A stretch of DNA of 64,000 nt from assembly GCA_026874595.1 (NCBI GenBank), contig CM049317.1:13322882-13386881 (forward strand). The letters are read 5' to 3'. Within the stretch, counting starts at the first letter, position 1. Every line of letters begins with the position of its first letter. The position numbers and the translations under genes were made by a program. The notes beneath the pieces were generated by a model. It did no database searches, was not told the DNA's origin, and saw nothing but the letters and a program-made list of their open reading frames with translations. Positions 34,501-46,938 of the stretch are shown piece by piece. The DNA comes from Sipunculus nudus (taxonomy: Eukaryota; Annelida; Sipuncula; Golfingiida; Sipunculidae).

Positions 34501-37500
34501 TAAAGGTAATCTGAGCTAAAGTTATAGCTATAGTGGATCAAGACTTGGGCTTTAGGGGCTGAAGCACCCCCCCCCCCCCCACCCACCCCTCCGCCCAGCG
34601 TACCTTTCCGAAAACACAGTAATAATTTTTAGCATATTTTAATTTATGATGGTCTAATACATGTTCCGTAAATCAACACACCATTTCAATAAAAACAAAA
34701 GCTGAAAAAAATTGTACAAAAAGCGTGTTTCTATAAGAAGCCCATATTTGTTTGTATTCTAAAAAGTATAAGGTACCCACAATGCATGCATGCAGACCTA
34801 AACATTTCTATTTGAGTGATTTAACAGCCATTACTGCGAACCCGCCGTTCAGGTAGAATGTTTCAGTTTCTTTAGGCTTTGACATCTTCCTTACGGATAT
34901 GAATAATTACATATTGAATTTATATTGAACTTTTCTTCAACTCGCCTTATCTTAGGGGATGTACAAACTTGATTGATTTTAAATTAATTATATTGTTTTA
35001 CCGTTCAGTTAAATTAAGTGTACATGGTCTTTGTTTATAATTGCAATAGTTAGCACTCTTAACGTATACTGTCCCCATAACGTTGTTTTGCTTTATGTCA
35101 ATTTAGCTTCGAATACAAGTGTGACATTTTATCTGGAGATCTCGAAATATATATATTTTTTGCTTCCTAAATTTTTTTTCGTGTCCTAAAATTTTTTTTG
35201 TTTCTAAAAATTTTTTTTTTTTTGCTTCGTATTATTATCTTTCTGCTTCGTAAATTTTTTTTTTTTGCTTTCTTAAATTTTTTTTTTTTTTTGCTTCCTA
35301 TAATTTTTTTTTTTTCTTCCTAAAATTTTCTTTCTGCTTCCTAAAATTTTTTTTTTTACTTCCTAAAATTTTTTTTTGCAAAATCCTATGTCGATATCTC
35401 GAGATGTTATCTCGAGATCTCGAGATAAATTTTTTTTTTTTTTCTGTGTCCTAAATCAGCCACCGTACATCCGGGTTTTAGTGTGTACGCAAAAATCTAA
35501 GCCCACAGAGAAACTGGAGGAAAAAACCCTGACAAGGGGATGCAACACGAAAATAGTTTGAGGACAGCGTCCACTGGTGGATCTATCAGCGGAGAGATTT
35601 TGGTGGCAAGGGGGCAAGTATCGGCAGAGGTTAAAAGGGAATATCACTTTTTTATACCACGCCCGAATACATGACATTGCATTTAAACCACTGTTGTAAC
35701 CCCAGATGCTCACAACCGTGCAAAATCTGTCTTTATGGGTACTTATTTATATTATCAGGCTTTATTTCTTGAAAATGAACGTAAAATTAATAAACACTTA
35801 TTGAATATGGTTACCATTTATTTTTCATAATCTACGTCGGGACACACTGTTATAAGCGGAATCAATCATAAAACCTAAACAGAACAGGCTCTCACGGTGC
35901 AATCAATATGGTATTCATTACAACGAGGTCGGAATTGGGATTGGCTGGCGCAATCGAGTATGACAAGATGCGATTTATCTGCACTCGGTCAGGTTGCATA
36001 ACTAGGGTTTCCGGTCAAATTAACTGTGTCTTATTCCAAGATTCATTTCAATTTATCGATGACGGATATATATAACATATAGCTACATGGTAGGATTCAG
36101 CAATTACTTGGAACGGGTATGACCAAAATCAGATATGATTTTCGAGGAATTCAGGCCATCTCCTCGCACTAATATATAGCATTGCACGTTATCCTGACAG
36201 GCTTAATATATTCGTTAGTGAAACGGACACATTTGAACCCTGACGTCACGTCGACTATGACGCCTCACCTCATCAGACCAATCACAAAGCTGGAAAAAGG
36301 AGGCCCATCATGTACATTGCACTGCTTCATATCATGTCTGCCTAGGTTACCTGGTGCATTCCGGAAACTAAATATCTGACAAGTGCTTGAGTTTGAATGA
36401 AAATGAAAAAAAAAATCAATAATTCTAGAAAATAACACCCTCTTTTTAGCTTTACAATCCCAGAAAAGAGACACTTCCTTAACTTCAGAACAACAAGAAA
36501 TCTTTGCTCTTCTTTCGTGTATCCTTTATTTGACCGAAAATGATGTAGAATTTAGAAATTTATTAGTCAAGCGATTTTTAAGGAGAAATGTATTTGAATT
36601 TTAACCTCAGTAAATGTAGGAAAATTGTCAGATTTCCAATGCCTGGTGAAATCTGATATTTGTCATTGATATAAGGTATTTGTTTTTGAGTGAATAAGCC
36701 ATCGGATACGTGATGAATAATACATGGGAAGGATTAGGTTAATATCTAAAAGCAATGACAGTATGGCATACGAACATAACTTGATATGTATTTTGATTCG
36801 TTTTATTTATGGATGCTAATACCGTAAAAACGTCGCCTCAGGGTCGTGCTTAATGTATTAGGATAGGGGCACCTGCCTGGGGGCTCCAAGGGTATAGAGT
36901 TACCAATGCACGCAAATGACCATTAAATTTTGAAATGTGGAATTACAAAAGAATCCCTAAACGGGCAATTCGTCACTTATAGGTTAGAATGGTAAAAATA
37001 TTTTTCGCATTAGCTATTTATACATAAAGCGCTACCCGGCAAGAGAAGTTTCTCCCGAGTTCTATAGCCATAGCTGCTGTCTTGTTGTTCCCTGCGCTAA
37101 GCTGCGCTGTCCGACAAAAAAATCGTTAATTTTAAAATAGAGACATTCCAATCACCGATAAAATTGCAATACCTCGGTCAAAAAGTGTAGAATGAACCCA
37201 AGAATATGGACCGAAAAATGAAAGCAAACAAGGTTTTTGGAGCACCCCACAATAGGGAGGCTTGTTTTCCTGAGAATGCAGATGTATAGTTGTTAATGTA
37301 ATTTAACATTAGAAACATTTGGATTATAGACAACTGAATTATTCTGGGCAGGAGGTAAGGTCGGGTCACGCATTAGTTGGTTTATGTTGCACTAAATAAC
37401 AATATCCCTAAACGTTTTTCGGATTGCTCATCTACGAAACTTCTTTCATCAATAAATTTACGCATTGTCCTTGTTTCAGAGGACTGGGTAGGAGGGCGAC

Positions 37501-38426
37501 ATGTCCCGCTCATTTTTTTTTTTTTTTGTTTTCGAGTAGGGAACAAGGTAAAGGGGGGTTATTTAATCAAACAATGTTGAAAGAAACATCAATTATTTTC
37601 CTATAAAACCAAAACGTACATTCCTAATATACAGTGGGAGGGAAGAACATTATTACATTCTGGGAGGACCCTTTCGTTCTTTCTGTAATGAGATGGTTGT
37701 TGTCCATTGGGATTTTAAGTATGGAGTCCTTATTACGCGGTCTGCCTGCATGGGTGGATCTTCAAGGCCCATGAATTTAAGATGAAATAATGAATATATC
37801 AAACAAAATGTTAACAAGATGTAAGTAATCGATTGGGGGCGAAAACCTAAAACCTGAAGCCCAACACACCTCCCCTGTACCCCAAACCAAGCCAATTCCT
37901 AAGCGATAATGGGGAAACATCCATGGCGTGTACGACCTTGAGAAAAAGACAAGGCCAAAAATAAACATTAGGAGCAAACATTTCATCTAGAAGTAATATC
38001 GTGCTCAAAATTCCGACATACTGGAGATTTAACGCAAAAAAAAAAATGGCGGAAGAAAGAAAACAAAGTGAGATCGATTGTTTTGCACACGGGGGTGGGG
38101 GACCGAAGTAAGTCCATATACATAAATAATTTACCGAAATATGAGTAAAGACATAAATTCATTTACCCATAAAAGCCTCTCTTTTCATTTTAAAAGATAA
38201 TGACAAATTTAAATGCGAATTTCAAATTAAAACAAAAATAATGTAAATATAATAAGAAGTTTAGAATTTAGAAAGACAAACCTGCTGCGAGTGTGTGCAC
38301 TGCATCCTTGACCCCCATACGTTTGCCAAATCGTCCCTGTGGGCGCCAGTACCCGAATGCAACGCCATCCAGTGACAAGGCGAACACCAAAATCACAGCC
38401 AGAACACAGTTGCTTCCCGTTGCCAT
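31490..38426 (-). CDS. Luqin (RYamide/luqin family) neuropeptide precursor, three coding exons
   Basis: A 101-residue prohormone joined from 38426-38282, 33159-33042 and 31532-31490 on the minus strand. Residues 1-23 are a signal peptide (MATGSNCVLAVILVFAL, likely cut after GVA). Next comes FGYWRPQGRF, then Gly34, Lys-Arg 35-36, so an amidated FGYWRPQGRF-amide; WRPQGRF-amide is the diagnostic protostome luqin ending. The long C-terminal peptide carries the family's conserved cysteine pair (CVHVSRPGLYRC, C-X10-C) and ends NIKRK-stop. Junctions are GCAGCAG/GTTTG..TTTTTTCAG/GTGATG (phase 1) and TTTCAG/GTACGG..TTTCTGCAG/ATGGAC (phase 2), and all keep the frame. Luqin acts as a secreted neuronal peptide through a luqin/RYamide receptor. 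A gene symbol is not given because nomenclature differs between taxa. Confidence 0.94.
32190..32475 (+). repeat. Dispersed repeat family R, copy 2 (luqin intron)
   Basis: Matches 22655-22995 in order: TTTTTCCATATATCAGTGC with a long G run (32229-32242), TGTCCGACCACC, GAGCTCAAAATCGGTAAATTT, ATAAAAATGTCA, TGCGGGGGTG and CGGCCTTACAGCATAAA. It sits in the intron between luqin coding exons 2 and 3. Further G and C runs follow at 32506-32518 and 32957-32968. Confidence 0.5.
33042..33159 (-). CDS. Luqin coding exon 2 (C-X10-C domain)
   Basis: 118 bases with a clear acceptor TATTTTTTCAG and donor CAG/GTACGG. It encodes an acidic spacer (HENHPVSFEDTPLF) and the cysteine pair. If the donor were not used, translation would continue 16 more codons past CF (RYGGMICTCINSSKSWG) and stop within the intron. 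Confidence 0.92.
33160..34094 (-). other. Luqin intron 2, distal part: nothing recognised
   Basis: AT-rich intronic DNA; a 63-codon plus frame at 33195-33386 has no motif. Confidence 0.5.
34095..35468. mobile_element. Foldback-type transposable element with 4-bp target duplication
   Basis: The termini are perfect inverted GTACGGTGG...CCACCGTAC and continue as long inverted arms: (A/C)TGATTTAGGACACAG, an A run, then a 22-bp perfect palindrome of CTCGAGATCTCGAG type (34131-34152 and 35407-35428). Degenerate tandem units TAGGAAGCAAAAAAAATTT follow. Arms are about 200 (left) and 330 (right) bases around an AT-rich loop of about 850 bases with no ORF. ATCC flanks both ends (34091-34094 and 35469-35472), consistent with a 4-bp target duplication. 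It lies in the luqin intron between coding exons 1 and 2. Confidence 0.85.
35473..38281 (-). other. Luqin intron 2, proximal part
   Basis: No exon recognised. It contains a perfect TGACGTCA at 36241-36248 and poly-T/A tracts; other short frames have no support. A repeat-like CCCACAGAGAAACTGGAGGA lies just outside the foldback element at about 35500. Confidence 0.5.
38282..38426 (-). CDS. Luqin coding exon 1 (signal peptide and amidated peptide)
   Basis: Holds residues 1-48 and one base of codon 49, including the whole mature luqin and its GKR site. The exon starts upstream in the 5' UTR at an acceptor (TTCGTTACAG) at 38442, 16 bases before the ATG at 38426. The donor GT is at 38281-38280. 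A longer minus-strand frame (38484-38227) overlaps in another frame and is a shadow. Confidence 0.93.
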
Positions 38427-38442
38427 AGCGACACTTGTGCTC

Positions 38443-40797
38443 TGTAACGAAAAACCAATATTGTGCGTAATTTAAAGCAAACAAATCATTTCGCTGATCT
38501 TGTAAGGCATTTAATTGCTAAATGACAGCTCTATAATAAACAGATAATGCCATTTATAATTCTGGAATTGCATACAACCGTTTAGAATTTAAAATTTAAT
38601 GATGATCGATTTATCTGCTGCGAGCGGTTTCATTAATGACACATTGTGATAAAACACTTAATGTGTCTCCATATTTTGTCTATTGCAAGACAATTTTAAA
38701 ACTATATAACTTTGAATCAGAAAGATTGTCACGAAGTTTTGGAAATTATCCAGGTCATACGTTACCGTATAGGCAAGGCCGCATAAACATCACTTCTCGT
38801 TTTTTTTAACTGTCTGCAAAAAAGAAACTAGTAAAAACCCTCCATTGTCTATCAGAAACCTGAATGTCTTAACATTTTTGTTAATTCGCGCATGAAACCA
38901 AACTCCATAACACATCTGCTTTATTATCTTATCTGCCTGCGATAGGTGAGTACATAACACTGTAGATTACGCCTAGGAGCAAACACCTGGCATGATATGG
39001 CTTTATTCTCACGATCTGGCGAAAAACATTACATGAATCTGTGATTATACAAAGAAAGACGTATACTTTTACTTTTTCTTTTGGGTTAGATCTCTCTACA
39101 GAATCGAATGTTGCTCAATAAAAGACTCTTAGCAATTTCAGACACAATTTTAAAATGTACCGATATGCCAGTTTGTATCCTGTAACATATGATGCCAGCG
39201 TATTTCCAGATAATGTTCAGACTCTGCCCTGTGTGACTTTCTTTTTCTATTCATGTACAATATATTTAAGTCATGTATAGCAGTTTACATATTGTAATGA
39301 AAACTTTTCATAGGCTAATGTGCTACAAGTACGATTCATTGAATTTTCGACGAACCATGTTCGTGTCATGTGACCCAGTATGGCTGATTTTGTCAAGTTA
39401 AACCAGATACGTGATAAGGTCTCGAACAGAAACCTAGCGTTCAACGCAGTTCCTTATTATATTTTTATCATTTGAAATATAAACAAATAAAGTGGGAATA
39501 AAATATGCCCAAACACCTATTGTCATTCGCTGTCATCAAAGGTCGCTAGTGTGATGGAAATAATCTGGTAGAATTAATATATAAGAATATATATCAGAAA
39601 AAGTATTGGCGTCCTAATTTTCTTATAAATGACAAGTTTCTTATTTATACAGTTATCATAGGCTAAACAGTACCATAAAATGCAGAAACTGTAATGACCC
39701 TTTACATGAATTACAACAACTTTAACCAACGTGATAACTCGTGAAAACTTTGCTATTTAATGTTAATCATCATAAACATGCTTCATTAAGCGTATTAAGT
39801 ATGCTACAGCATAATATATTTTAATATAAAATTTACCGGTACAGAAATTTATAACTGTATTGAACGTTTTAGCAAAAATCACGATTAGTTAGGATAAATT
39901 AAAAATAAGAAAACCTTAGCTGAAAAAAATAACAAATGAATCCGATAAATGATCACCGACTTCATTGAGTCCATTTTACTTAAGAGACTGGTGTAACAGA
40001 TGAGGGATGATCTATGTTCACCTGTCAAAGAGTACTGAGACTTTTGCAATCTCGGTGAATAAGGCGCCATCTGGGGGGTCAAGACCCTATTTACGCCTTT
40101 AGTGCACTCCAAAGACTTCATAAACCTGTGTAACCAACACAGACTGCGGAATATGAAAATCTGTCAACTGACAGATACGTGAATTTGTAGTTCGTCTTTC
40201 ATTTTCTGATTTAATTTGAAGAGTCTTAGTGAGGAGTTCCACCATGTCGATATTCCAGGAGGGCCCCAAGCAATATCTGCGAGAGGTTTCAGTCCTACTC
40301 AATGAGCAACACATTCTCTTCATGAGCCGCCATATCGCGTCTGGTATGACAACCAGGCCCATTTACGCACTTCGTGCCCAGGCGGTTATCATAACGCCAG
40401 GGCACTATATTTCAATAAAGCTGACGTCACGTCATTAATATTCATCTTTCCCCTTCTAAGTCATGTTTGGTGTGTTCAATAATTTACGGTATCGATTTCT
40501 GGTTCCTGTTTGCACAGACCTCGGGGTGGAATGGTCTCCATGCATTTGTTGGTCATCGCGGAATATATAAAATAGTCCAAAAAATACCCGTCGCAACACA
40601 ACAAGCACAGCCATGTAGTTGTCAAGCTATTAAAATTATAAAATGCTTACCAACCAGTGTCATATGGTTATTTTCATATCCAATTCAAAGGAAAAGTTTT
40701 CCTATAAACCATATTTCAACCCTCCAAGCAGGTTTTATAGTTTTATCTTTAGGATATTATCCTTTAACAGAAGGCTATAAAAGGGAGCATACTTTAC
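38443..40797 (-). other. Putative luqin intron 1
   Basis: Lies between the candidate 5' UTR exon and coding exon 1. Holds only short unsupported frames and a TGACGTCA at 40422-40429. Confidence 0.35.
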
Positions 40798-40870
40798 CTG
40801 GAAACTGACGGCACAGTCTGTGTGGTAAACACGAGAGATCGCGGACGAGTGGCCCAGGAGGGAAAAGGAG
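40798..40870 (-). other. Candidate luqin 5' UTR exon
   Basis: The acceptor at 38442 shows that luqin has a non-coding upstream exon. The best donor on the minus strand upstream is TTTCCAG/GTAAAG, with the exon ending at 40798, preceded by a moderately G+C-rich stretch to about 40870. The 5' limit is a guess; no TATA box or initiator was identified. A CRE (TGACGTCA, 40422-40429) would lie in the first intron. Confidence 0.35.
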
Positions 40871-42309
40871 CAATGTATTAACCAGACTCAGAGGTCGGAG
40901 GCCCAAATTAGTCTAAAGACATTACTTGTCTCCCTGATTAGACGATTAGTGACCGCCACAGCCAGCAGGGTGAGACTACCAAGAGTAAGATGACCAGACC
41001 AGTCGTTATAATGAGTGCTTAGCGCTTCTTGATGACTGATCCGGTTCACTGTTTTAGGTTCAAACTAGAAAGACCTCAGAGACCGTGTACCGTCATTAAT
41101 AATCTGGATTATAAGATCCGGAATTTTACCAGAATCCTGAACTAAAACGCAATTCGTGGTACGGGAGCGAAGGAAATATGAGAAACAAAGTCGAGAGAAA
41201 TGCATGTCACCGATAACCAATTTGATTGTTTTATAAAGAACCACAATGAATACAAATATTATTCTGGTATCTTCTATTTCCTTCAGCTCTGGTTTCTTTA
41301 TTTGATATATGTTAAACAATTATCTATATCTATATCCTCTCTATTTTATTATATGTATGTTATATGTTCTTTTTTATATAATAATAGTATTGTTTCTTTG
41401 TGTGTCGTATGTTTTATCAATTATTCAGTTTTGAATAAAAAAAATCTTAGATTGGAATACCAATCAACCAATGCAACACCCATATCAATTACCTCAAGAT
41501 ATTTGAAAGAAGAGAGCCTCAGAATCCACCATCAACATACTTCATATTAATCTGATATTCCGAGGATCAGGATGACACAAATGACTTAGGATACAGGAGA
41601 GACCAACCTTTCTTGCAGCGCGGATAAAATATCTATCACCTCCAGACAGAAAAAAAATGCTGACGACAAAGGACCCAGCAATCATCTGTGGACAAGCAAG
41701 TGTCAATGACGATGCTACAGAGGCGTTGACAATCCGGGAGGCATAATGGACAAAATGTAACGCTACACTAAGTATATAACATTAGCCTGTATGGATGGCG
41801 CATTGTGCCATACATATCTTCCTATATAGCTAATCCTCAAAGAAACCTTTATATGCCCCAGAAATCGTGGCTGAAAATTTGGTATTTTTAATTTTTTTTT
41901 TTTATTTTTTATTAGATATTTATATTTATATTAATAATGATAACATTTCTTATTTATTATATTTTATCATAAATCTTAGGTTTCCTTCTTGTTCCGAAGA
42001 CACTTTCGTACACCCGCACTCAGTTTTGCATAAATAAAGTTTCCTAATTATTAATATATATGTCCTAAAATCCTAGATTTGTTGTGAAATAAATGTTTAT
42101 ACTAAATACTTTAATTATTCTAAAGGTTCGCCTGAACGACTTATATCATAAATAATCCTTTGCCATACAACATTTGTAAACCACCATTTCTAGGCGCATG
42201 CGCAATACGCGTTACGATCGTCTGCTGTGTTCATATAAAATAAGCTAAAACGTGTGGTTTTTTCTCGAGTGTTCTCATAATTAAACTAGAGACTTACAAC
42301 TAAAAAAAG

Positions 42310-42364
<55 letters not shown>

Positions 42365-43450
42365 TTATAATCATAGAGATCACAGAACAAGGATTAAATA
42401 ATGCTTTATCGGGTCTAATATTAATTTGAAACAACTTTATGATCGATTTTAGACATAGGGGTTTTTGGAAATAATATTACATTCAACGTTACAACTTTAT
42501 TCAAAGCATTGTAACACATAATAATCTATACTTAGGCAGGCTGAAAACATAAATGTAGAGTATTTCATAATGTAGTGTAAATATAAAGAATTCTAAACCA
42601 CTGTGAGACAGGCCACTGTGATCCGGCCATGACGTAGATAAACAAACATGAAAGTTTGATTAGATTCCTGGCGGAGGTTTAAGTGTAGTCTGAAACGACT
42701 TGTCTAGTTACTGTCTGGGAAACAATACGTTCTGCAACAGGGAATGGCAATTTTTTAAATCTCTTAAACACGACTCGAGATAACCTCGGTAAAAATGAAA
42801 ATAAAAAAGCTATTGCCAATTACCTTTTTGATCTTCAAAACCTTTAAGAATTTACAAACAGAGCATGATTTTGCTGCTAAGACTTCTAAGATATTTGCGC
42901 GAGCGGGTTTACTTCCCCTCATTAATATTAAACAGATATCCTCAAACGCTAGTAGTTGCAAAGGGTGTTAATGCTAATACATATGGCATTTTGGTCTTTA
43001 CACCGAAATTATTTGTAACCGAGACTAATGCAGCTAATTTAAGTGCAGTGGGAAATCTAACGGCACAGGGACTGTTTTCTTTTAAGCCTTTATTTTGAAA
43101 GAGTAAAATCTAAATGTTAGGCATATGGAAATTCATTAATATTAGGGAAAAAGAAAAACCGTTGGCGTAATGCTACATAAATCTTAGACTTTGACTGAAA
43201 TTTCTAACTGTACTTTTCGTTTCGAATAAGAATTAATGGGACTTATATTATAAATCAGTTTTTGGGTACCAGTACTATAGTCAAGTTCTCGTATGTACCA
43301 AGTCTGTGTCCTTTCTATTATCCTATATTTGTTAGGGCCTTGTATTGTAACCGGTTTGTATTTACAGAAGACACTCTGTTGTGAAGTGTTTGTCAGAATA
43401 TATGCCAAACTCATTCTGATAAACAGATACCTACGGTTTGTACAAGTAGC
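40871..43450. other. No gene; (AT)n at 42313-42361
   Basis: The nearest part may contain the luqin promoter. An AT run of 49 bases lies at 42313-42361. Frames at 41065-41550 and 42865-43098 have no motif. Confidence 0.4.
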
Positions 43451-43454
43451 TCTA

Positions 43455-43850
43455 CAGTATGTCCTACTGACACACTGTGGCAGGCTTCATTTTCGCGGGG
43501 TTAAAATTTCAAGATTTTAATTCTTCCTTGTTTCGCGAGGATTCCAGAGAGTACAAGTAATATTATTAGAATTAATTGTATCAAATAGTTATTGCCAAAA
43601 AAAATCTTATAAACAAAAATATTTTTCGTTAACGGTAAATAATCGGAAAGATCTGATATCATGTGAAATATCAATCTTTGAACATACACGATCTATGTTT
43701 TTTCCATAATGACATCCTTTTCTTTTCACCTTTGCCTCCGACGATTGGGTCTCTTATTTACGAAGATTTAATTTTAGCGACAATTTTCTTTTCGCGAATA
43801 TAGCGAAGTGAAACGGTCGCGAACAAATAAACAAGTACAGTATATGGCCC
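43455..43850. repeat. TTCGCG-rich MITE-like repeat, copy 1
   Basis: Recurrent TTTCGCG(A/G)G and TTCGCGAA words are flanked by TACAGTATG (43455) and AAGTACAGTAT (about 43835). A similar set of TTCGCGAA/TCGCGAAAC words lies at 58675-59035. Non-coding. Confidence 0.3.
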
Positions 43851-46800
43851 TTTTCCCTCAGCGTAGGTCTAGTTTAATATAAACGACACTCAAGTTGGAA
43901 GACGGCAAATGTTAAACATATCCTGCGAACCAGTCTGGATGAAAACTGGAACGATTCACGGAGTGTGCTCAGAATGACAATCATCCTCTTGTCTTGCAAA
44001 TAAATTGTATTTATTTACACTGATAATGTACACGCAAGCGGACATGGAGATGGTGGCGTCTTTACGGTAATTCAAAATGGCTGCCAGACGACATGAAGGA
44101 CCTGTTGAACGTATTAAACGTCTCACGTTGATGAAATAACAGAGCCAGATAACCGGGTTTTGTTTCTGGGTTCCGGTGCTCCAGTTTTGGACAAACATCT
44201 TTACAGGGCGTTTCTCCGTAGGTGCTCCGTGAATTCCGAACGTCATTTCGGCTTTGGTATACCGACACTCAGTACTTATCGAATACAAATATATTTTGGC
44301 GATATTTTTCTGGAAATCTTCCACTTTTAATCAATTATACAGACTGCGACTATATCATTTCATGCGGATTGTAATAATAATAATTAGTAATTAATTAAAA
44401 ATAACATTATTATTAGTAGTAGTTTTAGTAGTAGTGTAGCAATATTATTTTTAATAAGAATAAGAATAAGAATAATGATAATGATAATAACAATAACAAT
44501 TATTATTATTAATATTATCATGACGAAATCGTTAATGAAAGAGTTATTTTTAGCTTATTAATCAAAGTGCAAAGAACACTTAATTCTATCATCAGTAAAA
44601 GCTAAAATTAAAAAAGGGTTCCAAGGAGACTGAATGTTTTATAACTTTTACGTTTATAATCATATACGTTTTAATCATTGATTTTTAACATGTTGTTACA
44701 AAACTTTCCCGTCAAGCCCGAGTGCTTGTTCAGCAAACGTGACAAACAGAAAGATTAAAAAGGATAAGTAATGAGTCTCGAAGGGGAAATAAGAGCCGGG
44801 TAAGCGTCCTTAAACAAAGGGAATAAAAAATCACCGTCAGAGGTTAACTGTCATTAGTCACTCACGGTAAGGTTTATGCCAAGGATTTAACGTGTGTTTT
44901 ATTGTCTAATTTAGCGAAAAGAAACGTTTCGCTAATTACGGTACTGACAATTAAAAGGAATCAGGCCGCCAAATGTGATGGAAACTTTCTATTTTGGTTA
45001 ATGATTGACAGGTAATAGACACAAAATAAGTGTGACCCTAATGGGTAGGTTTTGTGTTTGATATAAGTGATACCAACCACTAATTTGATAACAGTGCTAC
45101 ATACATTTATTGACGATTGATTAATGAAAGAAATCATTAAAACAATTAGGTCTGGGGAACCATGCAGGTCAAAGAGACGTAAGTATTCCTGTGTCAACAA
45201 CATTTTTATCTCAAAATGTAAGTCATTTCTTCGAGTTACTTCACGAGATATCACTTTATAGAAATTGATATTGTTCTGAATAAATATAACAAAATAAACA
45301 ATTAAAACAATTGTTGTAGTTTCATCTGTCGGTTCAATCTAATTTTCAAGTTTAATCTCTAACTTCAGTATCATCGTTTTTTAGCAGTGTAAATAAATTT
45401 GCTGTCTATGCTTTGCATGGATGATTGCTTATATATACTGAGATAATGGACAAGGGTGGAGGGGACATAACTAAAGATCTTTTATATATGATTTTACAAT
45501 GTATGGTACAATTGTAAAAGCAATAAATTTATAGAAAGCCATAAAAAATGTGACTCCTTGCATAAAGAAACAAATATTTCGAGTCTCCCAACTCAACCAG
45601 CTAATTCCAGTGCACTTACATTTAACTTATATAGATTCGGTATTTGAATTTAAAATGTCCCTAACCGAATACACGAGCACACAAGCATGCGTTCTGTACG
45701 ACTGAGGTGTTCATTTAATGCAGATATACAGATACTGATATGCGATCACAAACATTTATATTAACTCATGTGTTAAAAAAAGCTGCCATTGCCGAATGAA
45801 ACTCCTCCGTCAGTAAACATCGTTGAACAACTCCGTAGTTTTACATAAGCCCCTATAAAAACTATACTATTTTTGGCTTAACACAATTATTTGTCGTATG
45901 ATTTATTAAATATCCCTTCAGCTTTTAGTATCCTGGACTCCTAAATCAACATTTATTTATCATATTTTGTCAAATCTGAGCTATCAAGCAGTAAATGTAA
46001 CGTACATTAGTTCGGGTTTGTGTTAAGTTTCTGAAAATATCCCACAAGGTTTTTTTCATTCTTGTTTCGTTACTGCAGTATAATAACCCTCGGTGGCTAG
46101 TGGATGCTTACTTGCACAGCACACCTAATACAAATTAATACAAGACTATCAAATGAACTTAATGCATAACAGATAGTAGCAATTTATACAATGAAGCGAC
46201 ATTAAGGTTAATGCAAAGTTTTCATATTAATAATGCCTTAAATACTCGAGTATAGGTCGTGCGGCCAGGTGCATCGATTTTCTACACGCTGTCGGGAATG
46301 GCATTCATTTACTCGGCCAAGAACGTGACAGGTCTTGAATTAGCTGCTAGACTAACAGCAAAAGAACAAGAGACGGACACCACAATGTCAAAGTCATACA
46401 CAGGGTCGTCCTATTGTTGGCAGCACCTCTGTGGCTGGTACAGTTATGCGCCGTGTCTATATAATGGATGCCTCGAAGTTAACAAATGTCTACTGAAGAA
46501 ATCATACCGTCCCATTGAGGTTTGACGTAAAGGAATAGATTGGTCCCGACCTGCATTGGAAGCCTTTATATGTAGACTGGTACTTTGAACATTATAAACT
46601 TTTGTGCTATATCCAATCAGATAAAGACGAACTGACCCGACATATGGTACAGAGGATTTTATTATTCTCTGATTTAACTACACGGCAATAGTCGAATGTG
46701 TACTCAATAAATTGGTCGTAGCGGGTTTGCCTGAACAAATTGCCTGGACAATCCTGTGTTTTAAGCTTCTAGACCGACCAGGCAGAGGACCTCTGTGGGA

Positions 46801-46872
46801 AAATCAGAGATGTATCCCCAGAACTTACACTTATAAAAGGGCACAAACTATTTAAAAAATGCAAGAATGTAT

Positions 46873-46879
<7 letters not shown>
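43851..46879. other. No gene seen; AAT-type microsatellites near 44.4 kb
   Basis: Degenerate AAT/AAC/AGT trinucleotide runs at about 44370-44520. Frames at 43956-44324 (minus) and 46259-46525 (plus) have no recognisable domain or splice support. Confidence 0.4.

Positions 46880-46936
<57 letters not shown>
46880..46936. repeat. (AT)n microsatellite
   Basis: Uninterrupted TA/AT run of about 57 bases. Confidence 0.97.

Positions 46937-46938
<2 letters not shown>

Noticed and set aside
38227-38484. 85-aa minus ORF over luqin exon 1
   Set aside because: Different frame from the luqin peptide; the true frame carries the signal peptide, WRPQGRF-GKR and matching splice phase.
46259-46525. 88-aa plus ORF with several cysteines
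   Set aside because: The start has no signal peptide, the cysteine pattern matches nothing I recognise, and no splice evidence was found.
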